Shown here piece after piece: positions 42,707 to 51,492 of a DNA stretch of 64,000 nucleotides. A program made the translations under genes and the position numbers. Position 1 is the first letter of the stretch; each line of letters begins with the position of its first letter. The stretch spans positions 124,001 through 188,000 of the forward strand of contig SAIW01000008.1 in assembly GCA_004028795.1 (NCBI GenBank). The letters are read 5' to 3'. The notes under the pieces are model-generated. The model was not told where the DNA came from. It saw only the letters and a program-made list of their open reading frames with translations, and did no database searches. Source of the DNA: Chitinophagaceae bacterium (GTDB taxonomy: Bacteria > Bacteroidota > Bacteroidia > Chitinophagales > Chitinophagaceae).

Positions 42707-43012
42707 TTAACCTATATTTTTTATCATTTGTTCTAAAGCCTCCAAATGTTGTTTAAAGGCTTTTTCTCCTGCTTTGGTTGCAGCATATGTGGTATTGGTT
42801 TTACGCCCTATAAAACCCTTCTGTACTTTTACATAGCCACTTTCTTCCAAACCTTTAATATGGCTGGCTAAATTGCCATCTGTTATCTGCATCAGTTCTT
42901 TCAATTGATTAAAATTTACTTCCTCATTCACCATTAAAGCACTCATTATGCCTAAGCGAATTCGATTATCAAAAGTTTTATTTAAATTTTCTATCGGGTT
43001 CTTTGCTGCCAC
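42707..43012 (-). CDS. Winged-helix transcriptional regulator (HTH_34 type)
   Basis: A 101-residue DNA-binding protein: NRIRLGIMSALMVNEEVNFNQLKELMQITDGNLASHIKGLEESGYV is the winged-helix core, then the wing TNTTYAATKAGEKAFKQHL. Its size and sequence fit the small PadR/ArsR-like HTH_34 group. The start is GTG at 43012 with no ATG available. It lies between the membrane-protein gene and creD, and the two palindromes in this operon are likely its own binding sites (autoregulation), which is inference. Confidence 0.88.
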   Translation of the reverse strand: MAAKNPIENLNKTFDNRIRLGIMSALMVNEEVNFNQLKELMQITDGNLASHIKGLEESGYVKVQKGFIGRKTNTTYAATKAGEKAFKQHLEALEQMIKNIG

Positions 43013-43046
43013 TTTGCTTAATTAAATTGTATAATCACTTACCACA

Positions 43047-43706
43047 TTATTCACTCTTTCTTTCATATACCCACCACATATATGCCCCATATAAAATATG
43101 CAATACGCCAAAACCAATTGCCCAATAATACAAACCGTTACCTAAATGACCAAGATTGATAATACCAAGAATTATTTCGCAAATACCTAAATACCTAATC
43201 TCTTTTAAAGTGTATTTACCTGCATTTAATAAGGCTAATCCATAAAATATTAAACAACCGGGAGCAATAAAACCATAAATACCGTATTGCATTAAATACA
43301 ACAAAAAAATACCGCCTGTTAATAATGGAATACAAACATTAATCGTAAGCCTTATTGCTGTTGTACCCCAAAGTGGTGTGTTTGTTTTTTTACTTCTTAA
43401 ATAAGTAAACAGAAAAGATGATAATAAGGCTGCGGCAAAAGTTAATACTGCAATTTGCATTAACTCATAACCAATCATATCACGTATTAAAAACTTTCTT
43501 TCGTATAAAATAACATCGTGATTTCTAAGGTTTGTTGCATTTAAAATAAGTTGCTCAATAACATTGTGGGCAAAGTAAGCACCAATTAATGCACAGGTTC
43601 CGGCAGCAATACCGCTTAATCCGCTTAAGCTTATAAAACGGCTGCTCCGTTCCATCATTTGCTTAATGTCTTTAAGAGCAGAAAGTTGTTCGTTTGGAGT
43701 GTTCAT
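43047..43706 (-). CDS. Hypothetical multi-pass membrane protein
   Basis: A 219-residue protein with about six hydrophobic segments (for example FISLSGLSGIAAGTCALIGAYF and TAIRLTINVCIPLLTGGIFLLYL). ATG 43706 (MNTPNEQLSALKDIKQMMERSS) is chosen; the frame extends 16 codons upstream but those codons translate the operator palindrome. It is the first gene of the operon with the HTH_34 regulator (34 bp downstream) and creD. A membrane protein of this kind next to HTH_34 regulators recurs in Bacteroidota; function unknown. Confidence 0.75.
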   Translation of the reverse strand: MNTPNEQLSALKDIKQMMERSSRFISLSGLSGIAAGTCALIGAYFAHNVIEQLILNATNLRNHDVILYERKFLIRDMIGYELMQIAVLTFAAALLSSFLFTYLRSKKTNTPLWGTTAIRLTINVCIPLLTGGIFLLYLMQYGIYGFIAPGCLIFYGLALLNAGKYTLKEIRYLGICEIILGIINLGHLGNGLYYWAIGFGVLHILYGAYMWWVYERKSE

Positions 43707-43712
43707 AAAAGC

Positions 43713-43729
43713 ACTTTGAAAAACAAAGT
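43713..43729 (-). promoter_or_regulatory. Palindromic operator upstream of the first envelope-operon gene
   Basis: ACTTTGAAAAACAAAGT has 6-bp arms and a 5-bp centre and starts 6 bp upstream of the ATG at 43706. Outside the arms, AAATACAAAA is shared with the creD site, so the two promoters are related by descent. Confidence 0.75.
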
Positions 43730-43787
43730 AAATACAAAATACAATATCATCCAAATATTTTTCGTCATTACCTATTTAACAACCTTG

Positions 43788-43821
43788 TTGAACTTTAAAA
43801 CAGCAATGAGAGTTATTTTTG
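43788..43821 (+). promoter_or_regulatory. Bacteroidota-type promoter of the DUF5686 gene
   Basis: TTG (43788-43790) and TATTTTTG (43814-43821) are separated by 23 bp, fitting the TTG-N17-23-TAnnTTTG consensus of Flavobacterium/Bacteroides. Transcription would start around 43828, giving almost no leader before ATG 43829 or a 7-nt leader before the in-frame ATG 43835. Confidence 0.6.
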
Positions 43822-43828
43822 AATCATA

Positions 43829-46324
43829 ATGAGCATGAACCGAAATCTGACAAACACCTTTTTTATTATACTCATTTCTTTTTTACCCTTAACTGCCTTA
43901 GCACAAACAAAGGTTTATAAAGGCATTATTCGTGATAAGCAAAGTGATGAGCCTATTCCTTTTGCAGCAGCATTATTAAAATATGCTCAGGAAGGTGCTT
44001 TAAGTGATAGCTCAGGAAAATTTACCATTATAAGTAATAAGGTTTATAGTAATGATACTTTAATTATAAGTAGTGTCGGTTACAAAGATGCCTTCGTACC
44101 TGTTTCATTTATAAAAGATAGCGGGGCTATTATAATTAAGTTAGAAGTTAAACCACCTGCATATGAAACTGTTGTAAAAGTAAAATACAACAGGGCACTT
44201 TGGTTTTGGAAAAAAATAATGCAGCATAAACCTAATAACGATAAAACCAAATGGGATAATTATGCTTATGAAATTTATAATAAATTAGAAGTTGATTTAG
44301 ATAATGTAAACAAGAGTAAACTCTCTCAAAATAAATTATTAAAGCCATTAAACTTTGTGTTGGAGTTTGTTGATTCTACTTCTGAAGAAAAACCATTCTT
44401 GCCTGTTTATATAACAGAAACATTGAGTGATTATTTCTATCAAAAAAATCCGAGAAAAATTAAAGAAGTTATAAAAGCAACCAAAACAAACGGAATTGAT
44501 AATGAAAGTGTAATTAAGAATTTAGGCGGCATGTATCAGAATGTTAATGTGTACGATAATTTCATTCCTGTTTTTAATAAACAATTCATCAGCCCCTTTA
44601 ACAGCAACGGAGATAACTATTACAACTTCAAATTATTAGATACACAATATCTCAGCAAAAAAAGATTAGTCCACTTTCGCTTTACGCCGAAACATAAAGG
44701 GGGTGATGTATTTGAAGGAGATTGCTGGGTACATGATACAACTTTCGCTATTCAGAAAATTACTCTTCGTCCAGCCGAAGATGCTAATATCAATTTCATA
44801 GGAGGCTTATCGTTAATTCAGGAATTCAGATTAGTTAACGATACCACATGGTTTTTATACAAGGATAAATTTGTTGCCAACATAACACCATTAGGCGGAG
44901 AAAAAATTGCACTGAAAGGAAGAAAAACAACAACCTATAAAAATGTTGTTTTAAATGCAGATACAACGGTAAATGTATTGGCTAAAAACCGTTTGCAGGA
45001 GCAAGTTGATTTATTACCCAACACAGACAACAAACCGGATTCTTTCTGGCAAAAAAGCAGGCATGAAGAACTGAATAAAAACGAACAAACAGTTTATAGA
45101 GTATTAGACACATTAGAAAAAAACCCAACCTTTATTTACTATCGCAATCTTACCAACTTTATTACAACAGGCACAAAAGATATTGGTAACATTCGCATTG
45201 GCCCCTGGTATTATTGGTACACAGGCAATAATTGGGAAGGTACCCGTTTGCGTTTTGATGTTGCTACCAACTATGGTTTTAATAAGCATTTATATTTACA
45301 TGGCTATGCAGCTTACGGCTTTAAAGATGCAACATGGAAAGGTTTTGCAGAAGCCAAGTATTTATTTAAACACGACCCCTGGACTTACCTTAAAATAAGC
45401 TACAGAAACGATTTGGATAACGGACAGGTTTATTACGATCAATTAAGTACAGATAATATTTTTGCTTATTTATTCCGCCGCCCCAATATTCCATTTAAAT
45501 TTCAAAGAGCAGAAGAAAAGAAAATAGAATATTATCAGGAAACTACATCAGGCTTTCATTTCGGCATTGGTGCCAATAGCAGACAATTTGAACCGTTAGA
45601 AAACCTTCCAGATAAATCTTATTTCACCACAACAACGGGTAATCCTTTAAACAGTTTTGAAACTTTTGTTCGTTTACGCTTTGCTTATTTAGAAAGAAAT
45701 ATAGAAGATAATTTTTTACGTGTAAGTCTGGGAAGTGATTATCCTATTGTTGATGTTAAATACACACATGCATTTCCGAATGTTTTAAAAAGCAGTTACA
45801 CTTACGATAAGTTAGATTTCAGTATAAGCGATTATTTAAAAATTGCCCCTTACGGCAAACTCTATCTTAATTTATTTGCAGGAAAAATATATGGCACCGT
45901 TCCTTATCCTTTCTTAGACATTCAGCCCGGTAATGAAATGTATTACTACAATTCTTATGCATTTAACCTTATGAAACGTTTTGAGTTCATTACAGATGAA
46001 TTTGCAGGTTTTAATATAGAACACAATATCGGTAATGGTTTGTTTAAGTTTATACCCTTAACACGCAAGTGGAAGTTTCGCCAGTTTTGGGAAGCAAAAG
46101 GTGTTGTCGGCAATCTGTCTCATGCCAATGCACAACTCAATTTTGTCGGCAATTATCCCTTCCAGTCACTCGATGGAAAAATGTATATGGAACTAGGAAC
46201 AGGTGTAGATAATATTTTCAAATTATTCAGAATAGATTTTGTTTGGCGTGTTGCACCTACAACACCAACCAAACAACCGGTAAATAAATTCGGCGTATTC
46301 GGCAGTTTCAGGCTTACATTTTAA
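43829..46324 (+). CDS. DUF5686-family outer-membrane protein with carboxypeptidase-regulatory domain
   Basis: An 831-residue exported protein. Signal peptide LTNTFFIILISFLPLTALAQ, then a carboxypeptidase-regulatory-like beta domain (about 30-105: YKGIIRDKQSDEPIPFAAALLKY, IISSVGYKD), a family core with FRFTPKHKGGDVFEGDCWVHDTTF and a C-terminal barrel ending in VFGSFRLTF. Proteins of this type are common surface proteins in Bacteroidota; function unknown. ATG 43835 (MNRNLTN) is an equally good start given the promoter position. Confidence 0.85.
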   Translation: MSMNRNLTNTFFIILISFLPLTALAQTKVYKGIIRDKQSDEPIPFAAALLKYAQEGALSDSSGKFTIISNKVYSNDTLIISSVGYKDAFVPVSFIKDSGAIIIKLEVKPPAYETVVKVKYNRALWFWKKIMQHKPNNDKTKWDNYAYEIYNKLEVDLDNVNKSKLSQNKLLKPLNFVLEFVDSTSEEKPFLPVYITETLSDYFYQKNPRKIKEVIKATKTNGIDNESVIKNLGGMYQNVNVYDNFIPVFNKQFISPFNSNGDNYYNFKLLDTQYLSKKRLVHFRFTPKHKGGDVFEGDCWVHDTTFAIQKITLRPAEDANINFIGGLSLIQEFRLVNDTTWFLYKDKFVANITPLGGEKIALKGRKTTTYKNVVLNADTTVNVLAKNRLQEQVDLLPNTDNKPDSFWQKSRHEELNKNEQTVYRVLDTLEKNPTFIYYRNLTNFITTGTKDIGNIRIGPWYYWYTGNNWEGTRLRFDVATNYGFNKHLYLHGYAAYGFKDATWKGFAEAKYLFKHDPWTYLKISYRNDLDNGQVYYDQLSTDNIFAYLFRRPNIPFKFQRAEEKKIEYYQETTSGFHFGIGANSRQFEPLENLPDKSYFTTTTGNPLNSFETFVRLRFAYLERNIEDNFLRVSLGSDYPIVDVKYTHAFPNVLKSSYTYDKLDFSISDYLKIAPYGKLYLNLFAGKIYGTVPYPFLDIQPGNEMYYYNSYAFNLMKRFEFITDEFAGFNIEHNIGNGLFKFIPLTRKWKFRQFWEAKGVVGNLSHANAQLNFVGNYPFQSLDGKMYMELGTGVDNIFKLFRIDFVWRVAPTTPTKQPVNKFGVFGSFRLTF

Positions 46325-46345
46325 TTGTTGTTACCGGCTGTAGTA

Positions 46346-46390
46346 TTTCAATTAAGCATCCGTTGCGTCGCACACTTATACGCCTTGTTC
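46346..46390 (-). repeat. GTGCGACGCAAC dispersed repeat, copy B
   Basis: On the minus strand the core AAGTGTGCGACGCAACGG is followed by GCTTAAT, the same order as copies A, C and D. It lies between convergent genes. Confidence 0.8.
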
Positions 46391-46408
46391 TCCATGCAAC
46401 TTTTATAA

Positions 46409-46603
46409 GCTTTAATGTCTTGCCCTCACAACATTTTATTCTGCGTTATAAGCATTTCTGCGAGCGTATTTTACCGCAAAGCCGCAGAGAACGCGAAGCT
46501 TGGCTAAGAATCAAATATTATATTATTACGCTAAGGCTTTAATGTCGTGTCCTCACGACATTTTTATTCTGCGTTATCAGCGTTTTCTGCGAGAGCATTT
46601 AAT
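46409..46603. repeat. Two direct copies of a hairpin-bearing repeat, period 127
   Basis: The 312-bp gene-free stretch 46325-46636 holds, besides copy B, two related segments beginning GCTTTAATGTC at 46409 and 46536, each running through a CTCAC hairpin and ATTCTGCGTTAT to TTTCTGCGAG. The second has a perfect stem AATGTCGTG/CACGACATT (46540-46562). Between them, CGCAAAGCCGCAGAGAACGC resembles the inverted repeats around the GxxExxY gene. No coding frame is convincing. Confidence 0.7.
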
Positions 46604-46636
46604 ATGTGTATAATTTATCAACTTTAAAACCTTCAA

Positions 46637-46999
46637 CTAATATTTGCCGATACTCAATAATACCAAGGTGCATGCTTCTAAAGGCTCAATACCATTGGCC
46701 TTGGCAATATTTTCCAATTCTTCATTTTCAGCACCCGGGTTAAAAATTAGTCGCTTCGGTTTTAATGAAAGAATATAATCGTAATACTGCTTTTGGTTAT
46801 CAGCATTCAGGTAAAGCGTTACTGTGTCAATATCACTTAAAGGTTCTTTTTCAGTAATTATCGGGGTATCATCAATATGGCCTTCTTTCCTGCCCATTGC
46901 AATAACAGGATGATTAAATCTTTTCAGTTTCTCAACTGCCAGATAACTATATCTCGCTCGGTTTTCAGATGCTCCTAAAACCAATGTTTTCTTTCCCAT
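46637..46999 (-). CDS. CoA-binding domain protein
   Basis: A 120-residue single-domain protein of the CoA_binding_2 (YccU-like) family. VLGASENRARYSYLAVEKLKRFNHPVIAMGRKEG forms the Rossmann-like nucleotide site and KPKRLIFNPGAENEELENIAKANGIE the second half. Cytoplasmic. The exact ligand and role are unknown for this family. It is monocistronic and divergent from the histone-like gene by 121 bp. Confidence 0.88.
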   Translation of the reverse strand: MGKKTLVLGASENRARYSYLAVEKLKRFNHPVIAMGRKEGHIDDTPIITEKEPLSDIDTVTLYLNADNQKQYYDYILSLKPKRLIFNPGAENEELENIAKANGIEPLEACTLVLLSIGKY

Positions 47000-47120
47000 A
47001 AAATGCCTTTTAAAATTTCTCAGTAAAACTCTTTAATTTTTTTTCAAATTAATGTACAAAGTAAAATTTAATGTATAACTTAACCATCTCAAACTAATTA
47101 CACCTACTCAATAAAAAGTT

Positions 47121-47567
47121 ATGGCAAAAGCAAAAAAAAAATCAGCAAAAGCTGCACCGAAAAAAGCGGTAAAGAAAACTGTGAAAAAGGCTGCCAAAAA
47201 AACAGCCCCTAAAAAAGTTGCTAAAAAAGTAGCTCCTAAAAAAGCAAAGAAAGCAGCTCCAAAAAAGGTGGCTAAAAAAGCAGTAAAAAAATCAACTCCC
47301 AAAAAAGCTGCTAAGAAAGCAGTAACTAAAAAAATTGTAAAAAAAGCTGCTAAGAAAGTTGTAGTAAAAACACCCAAAAAAGCTGTAAAGAAAACTGTAA
47401 AAAAGGTAATAACTAAAAAAGTTGCTGCTAAAAAAACAGCTAAACCGATAGCAAAACCTGTAGAAGTACAACCGGCAATTTTAGTAGAAGAAGTAATAGT
47501 AATTACAGAACCTGTATTGGTTGAAGTACCAACAGAATTACCCGAAACTCCTGCTGCTGCTGAATAA
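47121..47567 (+). CDS. Histone H1-like lysine/alanine-rich DNA-binding protein
   Basis: A 148-residue protein whose first 110 residues are repeats of A-P-K-K-A / K-K-A-V-K-K type, a histone-H1 C-terminal-tail or AlgP-like composition expected to bind and compact DNA. The last 34 residues switch abruptly to an acidic-hydrophobic tail (VEVQPAILVEEVIVITEPVLVEVP) that may mask or recruit. The frame holds many A-runs, so it is prone to slippage. Own terminator downstream. The opposite strand's Phe/Ala frame is a mirror and not a gene. Confidence 0.85.
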   Translation: MAKAKKKSAKAAPKKAVKKTVKKAAKKTAPKKVAKKVAPKKAKKAAPKKVAKKAVKKSTPKKAAKKAVTKKIVKKAAKKVVVKTPKKAVKKTVKKVITKKVAAKKTAKPIAKPVEVQPAILVEEVIVITEPVLVEVPTELPETPAAAE

Positions 47568-47585
47568 GATAAATTAGATTTATTT

Positions 47586-47621
47586 AAAAGCCCGTTATAT
47601 ACATAAATATAACGGGCTTTT
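47586..47621 (+). terminator. Terminator after the histone-like gene
   Basis: AAAAGCCCGTTATA (47586-47599) and TATAACGGGCTTTT (47608-47621) form a perfect 14-bp stem and an 8-nt loop, with an A/T-rich flank. The following spacer up to 47803 shows nothing further. Confidence 0.92.
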
Positions 47622-47803
47622 ATTTTGCTATATTTTCATACTCCTTTACAAAAAATTGAATACCAATTAAAGAAAATGAGAATGTAAGAATAGTTTAAAT
47701 TATTCTTTGAATGCTAAATCATTATGTATTTAAAAGGGTAAACAAATTAACTTTATAAATGTTTGTTAAGTGAAACTGTAGACTAAACTATAACCCTTCC
47801 TTT

Positions 47804-50800
47804 ATGCCCTTTCTAAAAAATCCATCGTCCGGTACTTTGCCCTATTTTAAAACTAAAGGAACTGTCGTAGCCATTTTTATATCCATAACTATAACCCTGA
47901 TATTTTTTTATGCTCTTACACTCAGCAGTTTTAATAAAATTATTGATTCAAATAGCAGGCAGAATAATGAATATTTAGTGCAAACAAAAATTAATTATGT
48001 AAACAGGTTACTGACAGAGACGGGACTTATTGAAAATGGTTTTTATACAGTTGCTGCAAAAAAGCATTTAGCAAATTACCCCCTTTGCAGAGATTCTTCT
48101 TTGATGCTACTAAAACAATTAGATACTTTAACTGAAAATAATAAGAATATTCATGAACAGATTTTAGCAATTACAGACTATGCAAAAAAAAGAATTGCTA
48201 TAATTAATGCACAATATAATTTGGTTTTGCAAAATAAAGAAAAGCCTGCTTTTGAAATTAAAAAACAAGGCTTTAGCGATGAATATAGAATACTTATTGC
48301 AAAAATTATCAATAATATCCAGAACTATTTCACACAATCTCATATAGTTGACAATAACTTAGAAGTAAAAGAGGTAAAGACAACAAAGAATTTTTTATTA
48401 TTCCTTATAATACTTGCACTTGTAATAATTACCTTCTTTCTCTTTAAGTTATATATACAAACAGGGCTTAATAGTTTGCTTGCAGATAAAAATAGTTTTT
48501 TGGCTAATGTTGTAAACAGTACAGATGAAGCAGTGTTAATGTCTAATATTAACAGAGAAGTTATTTACTGGAATGCAGCAGCAGAAAAGCTTTTTAAAAG
48601 AAATAAAGCAGATGTAATAGGGATTAAGTTTGAAGAAGCTATTGGCTCGTTAAAAACAGAAGAAGAAGTAAATGATCTATGCAACAAGGTGTTTGAGCAA
48701 GGAACTTTCAAATCTTATAGCACGGTAAAGCTTGGCGATGATGGTGTAAAGGAAATATATCTTTCATTAAATTTAGTAAAGAATGAAGATGGCAAAAAAG
48801 TTGGTTTTTCAGCAACTATTATGGATTATGCTCTACTTAAAAATAATTTTCAACTTAAGAACCAATTGGAAATTCTTTCTGAAAACTCATATAACCCTAT
48901 TATAGTTACTGATATAAATTTTAAGGTTACCAATTGGAATAATGCTGCTGTAAAAGCATATGGTTTTAATAAAGAAGAGGTAATTAATCAACCTATTGAA
49001 AAGTTTATACGCTCAGAAACTTATAACAAAATAAGATTTGATATAAGAAAGGAATTAATAGTAAATAAAAGCTGGCAAGGTGAAATTGAGGTAATTGATG
49101 CTGATAATAATATTAGAAAAGACCTGCTCACTATAAATGCTATTAAAAATGAAAAGAATGAAGTAACAGGATATTTTGGTATTCATAAAAACATTACTGA
49201 GCAAGCTGTATTAAGAGAACAATTAAAACAACTTAACCAAACATTAGAAAAAAGAATTCAAACACAAACAAGTGCTATACTTAAGCAGAATGCAAAGCTG
49301 AATGCTATATACGCTTCGAGTCCTATTTATTTGATTGAGTTAAATAAAGAAGGGAAAATAATTTCTTTAAACAGAGTAAGAGATTCTAATCGACACCCCT
49401 CAGAGTTCATCAGTAAAGATATTAGTGAACTTATTCAATTAGAAACAGGGGAAGACATTGACAATATTTTATACGAAGTCTTTACTAATAAAATACAACG
49501 TGAGGCATCGGTATTTACAATCAATAGTAAAGAAATCAGATATTATAAGGGTTTTTATACCCCCGTTATTGATAAATATGAAGTTAATTCTGTTCTATTG
49601 GCTTTACTAGATGTTACAGATCTTAAAAAAGCCGAAAATACTCTAATAACTCAAAAGCAGTTTTATGAAACGATTCTGAATAATATTCCTTCAGATATTG
49701 CAGTTTTTGATAATGAACACCGTTATTTATTTGTAAACCCCAAAGGAATTAAAGATGAAGAAATAAGAAAATGGATTATTGGTAAAAGGGATGAAGATTA
49801 TGTAAAACTCAGAAACAAATCTGAAGACGTTATAAAAGACAGAAGAAGAGTATTTAACGAAACAATTAATACAAAAAAATTAGCTAGCTATGAAGAAGAA
49901 ATAATTAAGCCTGATGGCAGTAAGGAATATATAATGCGATATATGCATCCTTATCTGAATGCAAATGGAGAAGTTGAATTAGTTATTGGATACGGTTTAA
50001 ATATTTCAGAATTAAAACAGGAGAAGCAACAGGTAGCTTTATTAAATGCAACTATTGAAAATGCCAATGCTTATGTAGGTATTTGCGATTTAGAGGGTAA
50101 TTATATTTATCTCAACCCCGCAATGAAAGCTGCTTTTGAAGTTGATGATAATGTTGATGTAAAAACGCTATCAGTTAAGCAATTTGGCTCCAATCAAAGT
50201 AAAAAAATAATTGCTAATAAAAATCAGGAGTTATTTACTAATAAAAAATGGAGTGGCGAGAATGTTTGGAAGTCCAATTCTGGCAAACTTTTAAATGTGT
50301 ATCAGGTTGCAACGATACTTGCGATTGATGGAATTGATAAATATGTTGCCGTAACTGCTATTGACATTACCCACTTAAAAAATCAGCTTGACGAAACATT
50401 AAGGCTTACAGAAATCATTAATCGTTCTCAGGCATTCTTTGCCATGTCAGATTTACAGGGAAATATTCTTTTCTTAAATAATGCTGCCAAGAAAATTCTG
50501 GAGTTGCCTTTAAATAATGCACCGATTGATAATATCAATTTTGAAGCATTTAGAACAGATGAGGGGAAGGCGATTATAGAAGTTGCCAGAAAATCTGTTA
50601 TCGAAAAAGGAGAATGGGCGGGTGAAAATTATTACAAAACTCCATCAGGCAAAGAGATACCTGTTTTGCAAACTATGATTATGCATACAGATAGCTTAGG
50701 GAATAAATACATTTCAATAACAGCAGTAGATTTAACTGAAAAGAAAAAAACTGAGAATGAGTTATTAAAAACCAACGCAGAATTATTAGAACTTTATAAC

Positions 50801-51445
50801 AGACTACAAAGTATAAGAGAAGATGAACGAAGCGAGATTGCTAAAGAAGTACATGATGAATTGGGGCAGTATTTAACCATGCTTAAAATTGATTCTTTAT
50901 GGTTGTTAGAACACTTAAATACAGTTGATAAGTTGTTTGAACAACGATTAAAAAATCTTGCCGCAAATACGCAATATACCATCGATACCAGCCGAAAATT
51001 AATGAACACATTAAACCCGGGTATGTTACAGGACATGGGTTTAACGGCTACAATGCAATGGCATGCCAGAACATTTATTAATTCAACAAGCATACCTGTT
51101 TTATTAGATATTATTCCTGCGGAAATAAACTTTAATCCTAAAATAAATCTTTGTTTATATCGCATTTTTCAGGAAAGCTTAACCAATGTGCTGCGTTATG
51201 CTAATGCGAGTAAAGTAAATGCAGTATTAATATATTACCCCGATATAAAAGAAGTAACCTTAGAAATTAATGATAATGGTGTAGGCTTCGATACCTCAAA
51301 AATAAATTCATTGCACAGCCATGGTATCAATGGAATGAAAGAAAGAGTTGCGGCTTTGAAAGGTATTTTTAAAATTACTTCTGTCCCCGAAAAAGGTACA
51401 TCGGTTTTTGTAAAAATTAATAATGCAGATAGCTATCAATTGTAA
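47804..51445 (+). CDS. Membrane multi-PAS sensor histidine kinase (NarX/HisKA_3 type)
   Basis: A 1213-residue kinase. Two transmembrane segments (about 22-44 and 195-213) flank an extracytoplasmic sensor region. Five or six PAS/PAC-like repeats follow (for example VNSTDEAVLMSNINREVIYWNAAAEK, LSENSYNPIIVTDINFKVTNWNN, INRSQAFFAMSDLQGNILFLNNA). The HisKA_3 H-box ERSEIAKEVHDELGQYLTML has H1017, and the ATPase domain ends with HGINGMKERVAALKG. A short coiled coil (LKQLNQTLEKRIQTQ) is in the middle. Such kinases pair with LuxR-type regulators, but none is nearby, so it is an orphan. Confidence 0.92.
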   Translation: MPFLKNPSSGTLPYFKTKGTVVAIFISITITLIFFYALTLSSFNKIIDSNSRQNNEYLVQTKINYVNRLLTETGLIENGFYTVAAKKHLANYPLCRDSSLMLLKQLDTLTENNKNIHEQILAITDYAKKRIAIINAQYNLVLQNKEKPAFEIKKQGFSDEYRILIAKIINNIQNYFTQSHIVDNNLEVKEVKTTKNFLLFLIILALVIITFFLFKLYIQTGLNSLLADKNSFLANVVNSTDEAVLMSNINREVIYWNAAAEKLFKRNKADVIGIKFEEAIGSLKTEEEVNDLCNKVFEQGTFKSYSTVKLGDDGVKEIYLSLNLVKNEDGKKVGFSATIMDYALLKNNFQLKNQLEILSENSYNPIIVTDINFKVTNWNNAAVKAYGFNKEEVINQPIEKFIRSETYNKIRFDIRKELIVNKSWQGEIEVIDADNNIRKDLLTINAIKNEKNEVTGYFGIHKNITEQAVLREQLKQLNQTLEKRIQTQTSAILKQNAKLNAIYASSPIYLIELNKEGKIISLNRVRDSNRHPSEFISKDISELIQLETGEDIDNILYEVFTNKIQREASVFTINSKEIRYYKGFYTPVIDKYEVNSVLLALLDVTDLKKAENTLITQKQFYETILNNIPSDIAVFDNEHRYLFVNPKGIKDEEIRKWIIGKRDEDYVKLRNKSEDVIKDRRRVFNETINTKKLASYEEEIIKPDGSKEYIMRYMHPYLNANGEVELVIGYGLNISELKQEKQQVALLNATIENANAYVGICDLEGNYIYLNPAMKAAFEVDDNVDVKTLSVKQFGSNQSKKIIANKNQELFTNKKWSGENVWKSNSGKLLNVYQVATILAIDGIDKYVAVTAIDITHLKNQLDETLRLTEIINRSQAFFAMSDLQGNILFLNNAAKKILELPLNNAPIDNINFEAFRTDEGKAIIEVARKSVIEKGEWAGENYYKTPSGKEIPVLQTMIMHTDSLGNKYISITAVDLTEKKKTENELLKTNAELLELYNRLQSIREDERSEIAKEVHDELGQYLTMLKIDSLWLLEHLNTVDKLFEQRLKNLAANTQYTIDTSRKLMNTLNPGMLQDMGLTATMQWHARTFINSTSIPVLLDIIPAEINFNPKINLCLYRIFQESLTNVLRYANASKVNAVLIYYPDIKEVTLEINDNGVGFDTSKINSLHSHGINGMKERVAALKGIFKITSVPEKGTSVFVKINNADSYQL

Positions 51446-51492
51446 ATAATAATCAATTCAATTTGTACATTTAGCCAACTTAATTAACTGTT

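Noticed and set aside
47108-47377. Minus-strand Phe/Ala-rich frame
   Set aside because: It is the mirror of the lysine/alanine codons of the histone-like gene and has no other support.
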